Below are positions 24,594 to 34,874 of a stretch of DNA of 64,000 nucleotides, one piece after another. The stretch comes from Crocosphaera sp. UHCC 0190. GTDB lineage: Bacteria; Cyanobacteriota; Cyanobacteriia; Cyanobacteriales; Microcystaceae. Location: assembly GCF_034932065.1 (NCBI RefSeq), contig NZ_JAYGHP010000003.1, forward strand, positions 62,001 through 126,000, written 5' to 3'. Position 1 is the first letter of the stretch, and each line of letters starts with the position of its first letter. Under the pieces are notes generated by a model, which was given only the letters and a program-made list of their open reading frames with translations, was not told where the DNA came from and did not search any database. The position numbers and the translations under genes are program-made.

Positions 24594-26236
24594 TGGAAAC
24601 CCTTGATTTAGCGGAAATAAATAATCAGAATGAGACAGAATATGATGGTTTAATTGTTAGCATTGAAGCAAATGAAAGACTTTTAAATTTACTGATTGCC
24701 GTTTGTGATGATTTGACTTATCGAGATAAAATTATTGATCAATATGAGAAAGAATTAAGACAACAAAATATTCCTTGTTATCAAATAACTTTACCAAAAG
24801 AAGAACCTAGTTTACGCAGATCAATTGCTAATTTAGTAGAACAAAAAAAGTGTTTACAGGAAGAAACAAATGCAGTTATTACTGTAACAGGTGCAGAAAA
24901 ATTACGCTATTTATCTTTAAATGATGAACGATCAGAACAAGAAGTTTTCTTAGGATATTTACAGTGGACAAGAGAAGCATTAAGACGGTTTCCTTTTACT
25001 ATTATTCTTTGGGTAACTAAACAATTAGAAATTGAGATTAGTAAAAAAGCCCCTGATTTTTGGAGTTGGAGAAAAGGAGTATTTCGGTTTATTTCTAAAA
25101 AGACTGTTACGGTTCCCATTGAAGAATTAAATGCTTTTACTTTGGAACTAAATAATATCGAAGAAGAAGAATATTTATTACCATTAGAGGATTTACAAGC
25201 ATTAGTTGAACAGGTAGAAGAAACAAAAGGCAATCAAGATGCTAGTTTAATTACCCTGTATAATAGTTTAGGTAAAGTTTATAAAAATAGAACAGAAAGG
25301 GGAGAGTCACAGAATTATAAAGAAGAACAAGATAAAGCAATTGAGTATTATTTAAAGGCGTTAGATTTATATCACACTCTTAATAAAGAACATGATTTAG
25401 AGTATGGATTAATTATTAGTGAGCTTGCAGAAATTTATCAATATCAAGGAAAATATACAGAAGCAGAATCCTTGTTTTTGAAAGCATTAGACTTAAGAAA
25501 ACGTCTCTTGGGAGATAATCATCCTGATGTTGCAGAAAGTTTCGATAATCTGGCAATAGTCTACGAATCTCAGGAAAGATATACAGAAGCAGAATCCTTA
25601 TTTTTAGAAGCATTAGACTTAAGAAAAACTCTCTTAGGAGATAATCATCCTGATGTTGCACAAAGTATCAATAATATTGCAGGACTCTACGAATCTCAGA
25701 AAAGATATACAGAAGCAGAATCCTTATTTTTAGAAGCATTAGACTTAAGAAAACGTCTTTCAGAAGATAATCATCATAATGTTGCACAAACTCTTAACAA
25801 TCTTGCAGGACTTTATCAATATCAAGGAAGATATACAGAAGCGGAACCCTTATATTTAGAAGCGTTAGACTTAATAAAAAGTCTCTTAGGAAACAACCAT
25901 CCTCATGTTGCTACCACTCTCAATAATCTTGCATCACTCTACAAATCTCAGAAAAGATATAAAGAAGCAGAACCCTTATATTTAGAAGCGTTAAACTTAA
26001 TAAAAAGTCTTTTAGGAAACAGTCATCCTGATTTTGCTACCACTCTCAATAATCTCGCATCACTCTACGAATCTCAAGAAAGATATACAGAAGCAGAACC
26101 CTTATATTTAGAAGCATTAGAGATGGCAGAAAAAACATTAGGTAAAAATCATCTTGACACTTTCACTATCCGTAATAATTTAGCTTCAATGCGTAAAAAG
26201 TTAAACATTCAAGAAAACTTAGGATGCAATGTTTAA
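24593..26236 (+). CDS. TPR-repeat protein paired with the AAA ATPase
   Basis: A 547-residue protein. The first ~210 residues form an alpha/beta domain ('LLIAVCDDLTYRDKIIDQYE') that resembles the companion or effector domain of signalling ATPases. The rest carries about six kinesin-light-chain-type TPR units of 42 residues ('HPDVAQSINNIAGLYESQKR', 'YTEAESLFLEALDLRK'). The 126-bp DNA units are close to each other, so the array can recombine. TPR arrays of this type usually bind peptides or proteins. It is translationally coupled to the AAA gene. Confidence 0.8.
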   Translation: METLDLAEINNQNETEYDGLIVSIEANERLLNLLIAVCDDLTYRDKIIDQYEKELRQQNIPCYQITLPKEEPSLRRSIANLVEQKKCLQEETNAVITVTGAEKLRYLSLNDERSEQEVFLGYLQWTREALRRFPFTIILWVTKQLEIEISKKAPDFWSWRKGVFRFISKKTVTVPIEELNAFTLELNNIEEEEYLLPLEDLQALVEQVEETKGNQDASLITLYNSLGKVYKNRTERGESQNYKEEQDKAIEYYLKALDLYHTLNKEHDLEYGLIISELAEIYQYQGKYTEAESLFLKALDLRKRLLGDNHPDVAESFDNLAIVYESQERYTEAESLFLEALDLRKTLLGDNHPDVAQSINNIAGLYESQKRYTEAESLFLEALDLRKRLSEDNHHNVAQTLNNLAGLYQYQGRYTEAEPLYLEALDLIKSLLGNNHPHVATTLNNLASLYKSQKRYKEAEPLYLEALNLIKSLLGNSHPDFATTLNNLASLYESQERYTEAEPLYLEALEMAEKTLGKNHLDTFTIRNNLASMRKKLNIQENLGCNV

Positions 26237-26250
26237 ACATAAGACTTCTG

Positions 26251-26276
26251 TAGGGGCATAATATATTATGCCCCTA
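26251..26276. repeat. Perfect palindrome, core CATAATATATTATG
   Basis: A 26-bp perfect palindrome with TAGGGG/CCCCTA outer arms lying between the TPR gene and serS. Member of the variable-core family. Confidence 0.9.
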
Positions 26277-26329
26277 GGACTTCTGCTATTGCTCACAAAA
26301 TCCGCTATTCTAGCAGAGGGAATCTTTAA

Positions 26330-27631
<1,302 letters not shown>

Positions 27632-27634
27632 TTT

Positions 27635-27659
27635 GTAAGGTGGGCATTGCCCACCCTAC
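27635..27659. repeat. Palindrome, core GGTGGGCATTGCCCACC
   Basis: A near-perfect palindrome in a GTAAGG...CCCTAC frame between the convergent serS and bcp genes. The same core recurs at 54360-54376 and 55696-55712. It may terminate one or both transcripts. Confidence 0.85.
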
Positions 27660-27662
27660 TCT

Positions 27663-28139
27663 TTAACTTTGTAATTCTCGTAATTTCTTTAACACTGTTT
27701 CTGCATGATTTTTAACCCTAACATTTGACCAAATATAGGCAATATTTTGCTCTGGATTAATGATAAATGTAGAACGAATAATCCCCATATATTCCTTCCC
27801 CATGAATTTTTTTAACCCCCAAACTCCATAACTTTCTGCCACTTGATGATCAGAATCACACAGTAATTCTAAAGATAATTGATGTTTAGCAATAAACTTA
27901 CAATGAGACTTTTCTGAGTCAGGACTAATTCCGATAATTTTTGCCCCTAATGCCTCAAATTCTGGGGTTAATTTGCTGAAATCTTGCGCTTCTGTGGTAC
28001 AACCAGGAGTATTATCTTTAGGATAGAAATATAATACTAACCATTGTCCTAAAAAACCGTTTAAATTAACCGCTTTACCGTCTTGATTATTAATCGTAAA
28101 GTTGGAGGCCGGTTGCCCAATTTCTAATAATTTACTCAT
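27663..28139 (-). CDS. bcp: Peroxiredoxin, BCP/PrxQ type
   Basis: A 158-residue thiol peroxidase with the thioredoxin fold that reduces H2O2 and organic peroxides. The peroxidatic Cys is in 'YPKDNTPGCTTEAQDF'. In atypical two-Cys PrxQ proteins a resolving Cys lies five residues later (CTxEAC); here that position is Gln. Other Cys residues occur at 'KSHCKF' and 'LLCDSD', so it is either a one-Cys form or uses a different partner. It is convergent with serS. Confidence 0.9.
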   Translation of the reverse strand: MSKLLEIGQPASNFTINNQDGKAVNLNGFLGQWLVLYFYPKDNTPGCTTEAQDFSKLTPEFEALGAKIIGISPDSEKSHCKFIAKHQLSLELLCDSDHQVAESYGVWGLKKFMGKEYMGIIRSTFIINPEQNIAYIWSNVRVKNHAETVLKKLRELQS

Positions 28140-28284
28140 TTTACATTAGGAAAGTGATAATAGTTTGATTGTGGATAAAGTGATAGAGATCACGAGAATA
28201 AAAAGGTTAAAGTTTCCGTGATTTTCCCAGTGACACTAACTCATTATCATCGTTATTATAGATAGAAATAGGGATATTTGCGAT

Positions 28285-29136
28285 ATGCTCAATCTAATTA
28301 TTTCTAGCATTGTTGGTTTCGGATTTGGTGGATTTTGTGGTCATTCTTTATCCCAAAAAGGAATTACTGCTGAAAATGCCTTAGAAAAGCATCAAAAAAC
28401 AGCTAGGACAATTTTTCTGGGGTTAGTAACTATTTTAACCTTATTAATTGTTCTTGATCGCTCTAATGTATATTATCAGTTTCCTAGGCTAGTTCCTCAT
28501 CTTTTTTTATTGTATCTTCAATCGAGTTTTGATAAAGTATTGTTGGGCTTTGGTTTCTTTATTTGTGGTCTGTTATTATTGTTAGAATTATCAGGCTGGT
28601 CATCCAGTAAACGCCGCAATCAGTTATTAGTTGGACTGTCAGGAATTACCTTCTGTTTATGTTTACTATTGTATTGGTTTTCTCCCATTGTTAATGATTT
28701 AGGAGAGTTTAGAACAAGTGACGGAGTTGTATTACAATCAACGACTGTAACCTGTGCGCCAGCAACTATTGCAACCCTCGCCAGAATTAGCGGAAAACAT
28801 CCTAATATTCAAGAGAAAGATGTAGTTAAACTAACACAAACCAATCGATTAGGAACTAATACTATTGCAGAAATTAGGGCTATGAAACAATTAGGATTAA
28901 ACCCTGAATATCATTATGATTTCCCATTAAACAAATTACTAGAACGTCATCAATTTGCCCTACTTCATGTTAAGCAAAGATGGTTAAGTCAGCAATTTCC
29001 CCATGCGGTTGCATTACTAGGTATAGATCAAGAAAATCAGGCGTTAATTCTCGGAAATCCCTTATTCGGGGTCGAACTTAAAAAAATCAGTGAATTAGAA
29101 GGATACTGGTTCGGTGAAGTTATTTTTATTAATTAA
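28285..29136 (+). CDS. Membrane protein with C39-like cysteine peptidase domain
   Basis: A 283-residue protein. The first ~135 residues contain about four membrane helices, and the rest is a papain-like domain of the C39 type. The presumed Cys nucleophile is in 'TVTCAPATIATLAR', the His in 'FPHAVALLGI' and the third residue in 'ILGNPLFG'. C39 domains cleave double-Gly leader peptides, but no ABC exporter or leader peptide gene adjoins it, so the substrate is unknown. It is monocistronic, divergent from bcp and convergent with hupE. Confidence 0.7.
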   Translation: MLNLIISSIVGFGFGGFCGHSLSQKGITAENALEKHQKTARTIFLGLVTILTLLIVLDRSNVYYQFPRLVPHLFLLYLQSSFDKVLLGFGFFICGLLLLLELSGWSSSKRRNQLLVGLSGITFCLCLLLYWFSPIVNDLGEFRTSDGVVLQSTTVTCAPATIATLARISGKHPNIQEKDVVKLTQTNRLGTNTIAEIRAMKQLGLNPEYHYDFPLNKLLERHQFALLHVKQRWLSQQFPHAVALLGIDQENQALILGNPLFGVELKKISELEGYWFGEVIFIN

Positions 29137-29149
29137 CCTGAATTTTGTA

Positions 29150-29171
29150 GAGACGTTAGATCTAACGTCTC
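29150..29171. repeat. Perfect palindrome GAGACGTTAGA/TCTAACGTCTC
   Basis: A 22-bp perfect palindrome between the convergent C39-like and hupE genes, preceded by GTA. It shares the GAGACGTT outer half with the palindrome at 3775-3804 but has a different centre. Confidence 0.9.
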
Positions 29172-29189
29172 CATGTTTTATGGCAATTA

Positions 29190-29858
29190 TTAACTACTAA
29201 AAGAAGCCCCTAAAAAGACAAATCCTACTGAACTAATTACCAAGCCAACAATTCGTAAAATATAAACGGCTTTACCACTCAATTTTTGTATGATAACTGT
29301 ACCGATTCCAAAAGCAGCAAAAGCCACCAATAACTGAATTGTAGCAAACCCGTTTAAATAAGCAACTAAGGGGGTCATTTCTGAGCCAACAATGGCCTCT
29401 CCGTAGGCATAACCATGAAAAATTCCGGCAATCATCGCCACAGTTGCCACAATTATCATAGAAATAGAAGAAGAGAAAAATGGATTATTTTTGAGGGCTA
29501 ATAATCCCCCAAAAATAATCACAGAAGTGGCAATTATGCCTTCTGGTAACGGTAAATTAATCTCCTGTAAATGAATTCCTGTTCCTTCCATCGTAGCGAC
29601 AACAAAAGCAATAGGAATTAAGAATCCTTGTTTAAATCTCGTTCCTAATAATCCACTGGCAATGATAAAAGCAAAATGATCTAATCCAATGATAGGATGG
29701 GCTAATCCTGATAAAAATCCCTCGAAAAAATTTGACGGCGTTTTTCCCCCGAAAGGATGATGAGCCGAGGCAGATTGTGTTAGGATTAATAGGGAAAAAA
29801 GAGTTAGAATAATGCTAAGATTGAAGCGTTGCTGATGTTTCGTGAAAGCAAATCTCAT
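29190..29858 (-). CDS. hupE: HupE/UreJ family nickel/cobalt transporter
   Basis: A 222-residue membrane protein with a signal-like first helix ending in 'QSASAHHPFGG', so a metal-binding His stretch would lie at the mature N-terminus. The family motif 'AHPIIGLDHFAFI' follows, with about six helices. HupE/UreJ proteins are secondary Ni or Co permeases. The cobalamin riboswitch in its leader points to cobalt for B12 synthesis. The ribosome site GAGGTA lies five bases before the ATG. Confidence 0.88.
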   Translation of the reverse strand: MRFAFTKHQQRFNLSIILTLFSLLILTQSASAHHPFGGKTPSNFFEGFLSGLAHPIIGLDHFAFIIASGLLGTRFKQGFLIPIAFVVATMEGTGIHLQEINLPLPEGIIATSVIIFGGLLALKNNPFFSSSISMIIVATVAMIAGIFHGYAYGEAIVGSEMTPLVAYLNGFATIQLLVAFAAFGIGTVIIQKLSGKAVYILRIVGLVISSVGFVFLGASFSS

Positions 29859-29920
29859 CCGTACCTCGCAGATAGAGTAAAAACAATATCGTTCAATTGA
29901 TAACGATAGCGGAATAATCG

Positions 29921-30052
29921 GCAGGTATTCTGACTTAGAAACTTATTATTTAAGTTTCATCACAGTTGCGGGACAGGGTTGGACTTACACCGAACTTTCC
30001 CCCTTGCGCCTAGTGACTGTTCCCCACTAGAACCGATCGCTTGGGTATCATA
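29921..30052 (-). promoter_or_regulatory. Cobalamin (B12) riboswitch
   Basis: On the minus strand the leader reads '...CCTGTCCCGCAACTGTGA...' and then '...AAGTCAGAATACCTGCC', the conserved core and B12 box of the AdoCbl riboswitch. Further upstream are AAAGTTCGGTGTAAGTCC and a closing stem GTGGGGAACAGTCACTAG. It ends about 60 bases before the hupE start. The TACCT of the B12 box is complementary to the AGGTA of the hupE ribosome site, which would allow translational shut-off (inference). Confidence 0.93.
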
Positions 30053-30161
30053 GCAGTTTTTTGTAGGCTAAACCAGCGAAGGACAAATAAGAATTTTTAG
30101 CTACCCAAATCAGGCGATCGCGTTATCATGATACAGAATAATTTTCTGAACCCATAAAAGA

Positions 30162-30518
30162 ATGAAAGCTGATTCTTTAATGACAGAAGTAATTTTAACG
30201 TACCCTCATCAATTTTTAGGAAAAATTCAATTAGACTGGAGGCCACAACCAGGTAACTATTTTGAATTAGAAGGACAAACTTATGCAGTGTTAGAAACTC
30301 ATCATCATTATCGCTATCAAGTCGGTGGTTATTGTCTCAATAAAATCTCTCTTTATGTACAAATTGCCCAACCTCCCACGGAAAAAAGTTTACTTGATGG
30401 CCGTTGGATAGTGGGAGATATTAACTGTCGTTTTAATGCTCATTCGGAAATTTTACGCTGTGCAGTAAACCCGGAAGGCCCTTGTCAAAATTGTCATTTT
30501 TTTGACATCAAAAATTAA
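30162..30518 (+). CDS. DUF6464 family protein
   Basis: A 118-residue soluble protein of a cyanobacteria-conserved family with '[20 protein letters not shown]' and '[12 protein letters not shown]'. The four C-terminal cysteines could bind zinc or an iron centre. A second Met seven codons in (MTEVILTYP) is a possible start. It is divergent from hupE and overlaps the fmt stop by 4 bp. Function unknown. Confidence 0.75.
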   Translation: MKADSLMTEVILTYPHQFLGKIQLDWRPQPGNYFELEGQTYAVLETHHHYRYQVGGYCLNKISLYVQIAQPPTEKSLLDGRWIVGDINCRFNAHSEILRCAVNPEGPCQNCHFFDIKN

Positions 30519-31519
30519 GCATCACTCCCTAAAATTTCCCCTAAAGCTAAATGTGTCCCATTCACTAAATCCCACCCTGATTGAACTTTTTTACCAGATC
30601 TCTGAATTTCCTTTAATAATAGTAATCCTTCTCCGGTTTGAATAACAGGTCCAAAATTTTTAATGATATTAACTACTTCCCCAGGTTTTCCCTTTAAAGA
30701 AGTAAGAGAATCTTGCTGTTTTTCTGGCATTTCTAACCCTTCACCTAATTCAGCCAAATAAGTCGATTGCCAGGGAATTGTTACTATAATTTTGAGAGAA
30801 TCACCCCGAAAATTAGTCAAACAATTAGGGTAAAATCCTCTAATTTGATTATGGATTTCAATGGCAGATTTTGACCAATTGATGATATAATCTTCTTTGT
30901 TAATTAAAGGAGCATAAGTTGCTTTTTCTGAATCTTGGGCAATGGCTTGAATCTCTCTGTTGTGTAATTTTTGTAACGTTTCTATCAATAATTCTGCTCC
31001 TTGATTAGCCAATTTCTCAGCAATTTGATGAGCATTGTCTAACAAATTAATTTTGATGTAAGCTGTTAATAACATCGCCCCTGTGTCCATACCCTCATCC
31101 ATTAACATTGTAGTAATTCCCGTTTGGCGATCGCCGTTATAAATACTCCATTGAATGGGTGCGGCTCCTCGATATTGAGGTAAAATAGAACCATGAACAT
31201 TAATACATCCTAATTTGGGCATTTCTAAAATTTCCTTAGATAAAATTTGTCCATAAGCAACGACAACAAAAGCATCTGCTTGGGCATTTTTTAGCTGTGA
31301 AAGGGTGTCTGAATGTTTTTTGATACGTTTGGGTTGCCAGATAGGAATAGGATGGTTTAATGCCACTTTTTTAACAGGTGAGGGAATTAATTGTTTACCC
31401 CTTCCCCTTCGTTTATCTGGTTGTGTTACCACCCCAATAACCTCAAAATTAGGATCATCTAATAATTTTTGTAGGGTTGGGACAGCAAATTGAGGGGTTC
31501 CAAAAAATACAACTTTCAT
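30515..31519 (-). CDS. fmt: Methionyl-tRNA formyltransferase
   Basis: A 334-residue enzyme that formylates Met-tRNAfMet with 10-formyl-THF to start translation. It has '[18 protein letters not shown]' at the N-terminus and the catalytic '[17 protein letters not shown]' with Asn and His. The catalytic Asp lies in '[11 protein letters not shown]', and the C-terminal OB-like domain is complete. Both ends look intact. Confidence 0.96.
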   Translation of the reverse strand: MKVVFFGTPQFAVPTLQKLLDDPNFEVIGVVTQPDKRRGRGKQLIPSPVKKVALNHPIPIWQPKRIKKHSDTLSQLKNAQADAFVVVAYGQILSKEILEMPKLGCINVHGSILPQYRGAAPIQWSIYNGDRQTGITTMLMDEGMDTGAMLLTAYIKINLLDNAHQIAEKLANQGAELLIETLQKLHNREIQAIAQDSEKATYAPLINKEDYIINWSKSAIEIHNQIRGFYPNCLTNFRGDSLKIIVTIPWQSTYLAELGEGLEMPEKQQDSLTSLKGKPGEVVNIIKNFGPVIQTGEGLLLLKEIQRSGKKVQSGWDLVNGTHLALGEILGSDA

Positions 31520-31625
31520 CGATTCTCCTTGCCTATAAGTTTAAGACTATTTATATTATCTACGTTGACTCTATTCTTGATCTATTTTACAGTATTTAAG
31601 TAATTATAGTAATCTCAAAAAATCT

Positions 31626-32576
31626 ATGTCTCAAATTTCTGTCAATCAACCTAAAAATTTTTTGCGAAACCCTTTATCTTGGCTGTCAAGTTTCTGGAAT
31701 TTTTCCCGTCCCCATACAATTATTGGCACCAGTTTAAGTGTTTTTGCCTTGTATTTAATTGCCCTAGCAACCTTTAAAACAGAGATTACTTTCAACCATA
31801 TTACGGAGTTATTAGGGGCTTTAATAGCCTGTTTGTGTGGCAATATTTATATTGTGGGATTAAATCAATTAGAAGACATCAAAATTGATCAAATTAATAA
31901 GCCCTATTTGCCCTTAGCTTCCGGGGATTTTTCTTTATTACAAGGGCGTTTGATTGTAGGGATTTCTGGTGTTTTTGCCTTGATTATTGCTTTTATTTTC
32001 GGTTTTTGGTTAGGGGTAACTGTGGCCATTAGTTTAATAATTGGAACAGCTTATTCTTTACCGCCAATTCGCTTAAAACAGTTTCCTTTTTTAGCTGCTT
32101 TGTGTATTTTTACAGTCAGGGGTGTTATTGTTAATTTAGGACTGTTTTTGTATTTTAGTAATTGTTTTATTAACACCTCTGTTTTAGTTCCTACTGTTTG
32201 GATTTTAACCGCTTTTGTGGTGGTGTTTACTGTGGCGATCGCTATTTTTAAAGATGTTCCTGATCTGGAAGGAGACAAAGAATATAATATTACAACCTTC
32301 ACCATAATACTTGGAAAATCAACAATTTTCAAGATAACTTATGGTATCATTCTGTTTTGTTATTTAGGTATAATCGCCATCGGATTTTTGCAAATTTCTA
32401 ATATTAATGGATGGGTTTTAATTTTGTCCCATCTGAGTCTATTGGGGTTACTTTCATGGCGTAGTCAACGGGTAGACTTAGAAGATAAAGATTCAATTGC
32501 TCGTTTTTATCAATTTATTTGGAAATTATTCTTTTTAGAATATTTACTCTTTCCTATCGCTTGTTTTTTCCATTAA
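31626..32576 (+). CDS. hpt: Homogentisate phytyltransferase
   Basis: A 316-residue UbiA-superfamily membrane prenyltransferase with eight to nine helices. The first Asp-rich motif is 'NQLEDIKID' (N-x3-D-x3-D) and the second is 'FKDVPDLEGD'. 'NFSRPHTIIGTSLSVF' at the N-terminus is the plant/cyanobacterial VTE2/Slr1736 pattern. The enzyme joins phytyl-PP to homogentisate in tocopherol synthesis. It is divergent from fmt. Confidence 0.9.
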   Translation: MSQISVNQPKNFLRNPLSWLSSFWNFSRPHTIIGTSLSVFALYLIALATFKTEITFNHITELLGALIACLCGNIYIVGLNQLEDIKIDQINKPYLPLASGDFSLLQGRLIVGISGVFALIIAFIFGFWLGVTVAISLIIGTAYSLPPIRLKQFPFLAALCIFTVRGVIVNLGLFLYFSNCFINTSVLVPTVWILTAFVVVFTVAIAIFKDVPDLEGDKEYNITTFTIILGKSTIFKITYGIILFCYLGIIAIGFLQISNINGWVLILSHLSLLGLLSWRSQRVDLEDKDSIARFYQFIWKLFFLEYLLFPIACFFH

Positions 32577-32655
32577 TGATAACCACAGAAAAGGGCCACT
32601 ACGGAGGCCCTACTAGAAATATCAAATACAAAATTTAACTCATATTAACAATCTA

Positions 32656-32841
32656 TTAATTATCAAGAATTATATCTCCTTCAAACACCAGCTTTTGAAG
32701 TTCTCTATATAATTTCATTTCTTCTTCTGTCACTTTTTTATCGGAAAAAATAGCAGCTTTGATATCATCATCTTCTTGACGAGACAACCGGCCATCTGCC
32801 AAAGCTCGTTCAATCATTGCTTTAATTTGTTGAATTTCCAT
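32656..32841 (-). CDS. Small conserved hypothetical protein
   Basis: A 61-residue acidic helical protein (MEIQQIKAMIERALADGRLS...). The composition and the 'EEEMKLYRELQ' segment fit short cyanobacterial proteins of unknown role. A purine-rich GGAGG-type site (GGGAGGAAAATGAAATG) precedes the ATG, supporting expression. No function can be given. Confidence 0.65.
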   Translation of the reverse strand: MEIQQIKAMIERALADGRLSRQEDDDIKAAIFSDKKVTEEEMKLYRELQKLVFEGDIILDN

Positions 32842-32994
32842 TTCATTTTCCTCCCAATGATTGGTTTTAGTTTACAACAAAACCGAATAAGATTGCTAAA
32901 AACAAAAATTTTGGGCAACTTTGGCAACATATTTAAATTTTATTCGTCTCTATAGGCTAATCACCCTGTTGATAACCTCACCATCTCTTAATCA

Positions 32995-33381
32995 TTGGAG
33001 TCTTTGAAGATTTTGAAATCATTTGTAGCCCCTTTGGTAATGTCTACCATCTGGATGACAACTTTGCCAAGTCTAGCTGTAATACGCTCTAATTTTTATC
33101 TTCCTAGCGAGAATTTTTGTGCCGTTTATCAAGGTATGATTAATAGTGAACACGAATTTGTTCTCTTAGTTAAACAAGAAAATCAATTAATGGTTGAAGC
33201 GAATAATAACTTAACGGTTGCCGTATCCCGTAAAGGAAAAATGATTGACCCCTATCAAACTAACTCATCAAAATTTCTCAAGGTTTCCGAACGGTTTTAT
33301 CGCACTAAACGGCAGGAAAAATACACAATTTTAGTGAAAGGAAACACCACTAAAGCTAATATTAGGATGTGTCTTAATTAA
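32995..33381 (+). CDS. Putative secreted small protein
   Basis: About 128 residues from a TTG codon. A hydrophobic signal-like segment (residues 10-28, ending 'TLPSLAV') is followed by a small beta-rich domain with Cys near 42 and a Cys near the end ('RMCLN'), possibly a disulfide pair. No ATG gives a complete signal peptide, so the true start is a TTG (this one or the one nine bases later). Function unknown. Confidence 0.5.
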   Translation: MESLKILKSFVAPLVMSTIWMTTLPSLAVIRSNFYLPSENFCAVYQGMINSEHEFVLLVKQENQLMVEANNNLTVAVSRKGKMIDPYQTNSSKFLKVSERFYRTKRQEKYTILVKGNTTKANIRMCLN

Positions 33382-33396
33382 TCAACAGTTAGGATT

Positions 33397-33563
33397 TCAT
33401 TGCCACGGATTTAGTTTTTTTAAAGCATTTTCAGCCGCCGCTTTATTCACTTTTTTTTGCGGCGGACTGTTTTTTGTCCATAAAGTTTTCCCTGAATTTT
33501 AACCCCAAAGATAAATTCTTGAGCATAATTTTTATCAAAAGAACTTAATGAGGAATGTTTCAT
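33397..33563 (-). pseudogene. dsRNA-binding-domain fragment (RNase III-like), frameshifted
   Basis: An ATG opens a short frame ending 'QEFIFGVKIQGKLYGQ', then 'KTVRRKKK' and a stop. One base out of frame, after a run of eight A, follows 'VNKAAAENALKKLNPWQ' and a stop. Joined, it reads as the second half of a double-stranded-RNA-binding domain as found at the end of RNase III ('F...V.v.G..yG...... KKeAe.aAA..AL..L'). It is either a decayed rnc fragment or a mini-dsRBD that needs slippage on the A8 tract. Confidence 0.55.
33435..33475 (+). terminator. Terminator-like hairpin with T-run
   Basis: CCGCCGC pairs with GCGGCGG across a 17-base loop, followed by ACTG and six T. On the plus strand it could end the secreted-protein transcript. 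It overlaps the dsRBD remnant on the other strand. Confidence 0.45.
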
Positions 33564-33623
33564 AGTTGACGATCCTAATCTACTCTTACACTCCTCTAGT
33601 TCTCCGTTCCCTTAAATGATCAA

Positions 33624-34874
33624 TTAAGTATATTTCTTAAACGCTAAGGTAACATTATGACCGCCAAATCCAAAGGAATTAGATAAGGCAACATCTACGA
33701 TCAAAGGACGACTTTGATGGGGGACATAATCAAGATCGCACTCAGGATCAGGATTCTCTAAATTAATGGTTGGGGGAACTTTGTCATTAGCGATCGCCAT
33801 CACGGTGGCCACAGCTTCAATGCCGCCCGATCCTCCTAACAAATGACCCGTCATGGATTTTGTGGAACTAATGGCAATATTATAAGCATGGCTTCCCAGG
33901 GCTTTTTTGATCGCCTTAGTTTCCGTCACATCATTAGCTGCGGTGCTGGTACCATGAGCATTGATGTAACTCACTTGTTCAGGAGAAATGCCTCCGTCTT
34001 TGAGAGCAAGTTCCATGGCACGGGTTGCCCCACGACCACCGGGAACAGGGGCCGTCATGTGATAAGCATCACAAGTCATGGCATAACCCACTATTTCTCC
34101 ATAAATTTTGGCTCCTCGGTCTAAGGCCTGTTCGAGTTCTTCTAACACTAAGATCCCTGATCCTTCTCCCATCACAAATCCATCTCGATCTTTGTCAAAG
34201 GGGCGACTGGCCGTTGCTGGATCATCATTACGGGTGGATAAAGCCCTAGCTGCGGCAAATCCCCCTAAACCGAGGGGGGTAACGGCTGCTTCTGTGCCAC
34301 CACAAATCATGGCTTTGGCATAACCTTGTTGAATGAGTCGGAAAGCATCACCAATGGCATTAGAACCCGCAGCACAAGCGGTCACGGTACAGGTATTAGG
34401 CCCTTTTGCTCCGGTATGAATGGCGGTTAACCCGGCCGCCATGTTACCGATCATCATGGGAATCATAAAGGGACTACAGCGACTTGGGCCACGGGTTAAA
34501 TAAATTTCTTGTTGATCTTCGAGGACTTTGATCCCACCCACCCCTGTGCCAATAATCACTCCTACCTGGTCTGCATTCAGGTCATTAATGACTAGCTGTG
34601 AGTCCTTTAAAGCCTGTAGACTTGTTATTACTCCAAATTGAGCAAAACGATCCATCCGCTTCGCTTCTTTGCGATCTAAGTAGTTGTGAGGGTCAAATCC
34701 TTTTACTTCCCCGGCAATTCGGCAAGCGTGTTGGGCGGCATCAAAATGGGTAATTTCGCCGATCCCATTGCGTCCGCTCAGCAAACCCTCCCAATATTCC
34801 GTTAGGGTATTGCCAATGGGGGTAATTGCGCCTAACCCTGTTACCACTACTCGCTTTAATTGTGAATTCGTCAT
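33624..34874 (-). CDS. fabF: Beta-ketoacyl-ACP synthase II
   Basis: A 416-residue condensing enzyme of type II fatty-acid elongation. 'VVVTGLGAITPIGNTL' starts the fold. The catalytic Cys is in 'NTCTVTACAAGSNAIG', with His in 'INAHGTSTAANDVTE' and His in 'STKSMTGHLLGGSGG'. The frame continues 13 codons upstream, but the Met before TNSQLKR gives the family length. It lies downstream of acpP on the same strand, the standard acpP-fabF order. Confidence 0.97.
   Translation of the reverse strand: MTNSQLKRVVVTGLGAITPIGNTLTEYWEGLLSGRNGIGEITHFDAAQHACRIAGEVKGFDPHNYLDRKEAKRMDRFAQFGVITSLQALKDSQLVINDLNADQVGVIIGTGVGGIKVLEDQQEIYLTRGPSRCSPFMIPMMIGNMAAGLTAIHTGAKGPNTCTVTACAAGSNAIGDAFRLIQQGYAKAMICGGTEAAVTPLGLGGFAAARALSTRNDDPATASRPFDKDRDGFVMGEGSGILVLEELEQALDRGAKIYGEIVGYAMTCDAYHMTAPVPGGRGATRAMELALKDGGISPEQVSYINAHGTSTAANDVTETKAIKKALGSHAYNIAISSTKSMTGHLLGGSGGIEAVATVMAIANDKVPPTINLENPDPECDLDYVPHQSRPLIVDVALSNSFGFGGHNVTLAFKKYT

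Noticed and set aside
25450-26150. Regular ~126-bp DNA repeats as a CRISPR or satellite array
   Set aside because: They are in-frame TPR units coding for 42 residues each with no spacer structure.
32592-32612. GGGCC...GGCCC repeat after hpt as a terminator
   Set aside because: Arms are only about six bases with no T-run, too weak to call.
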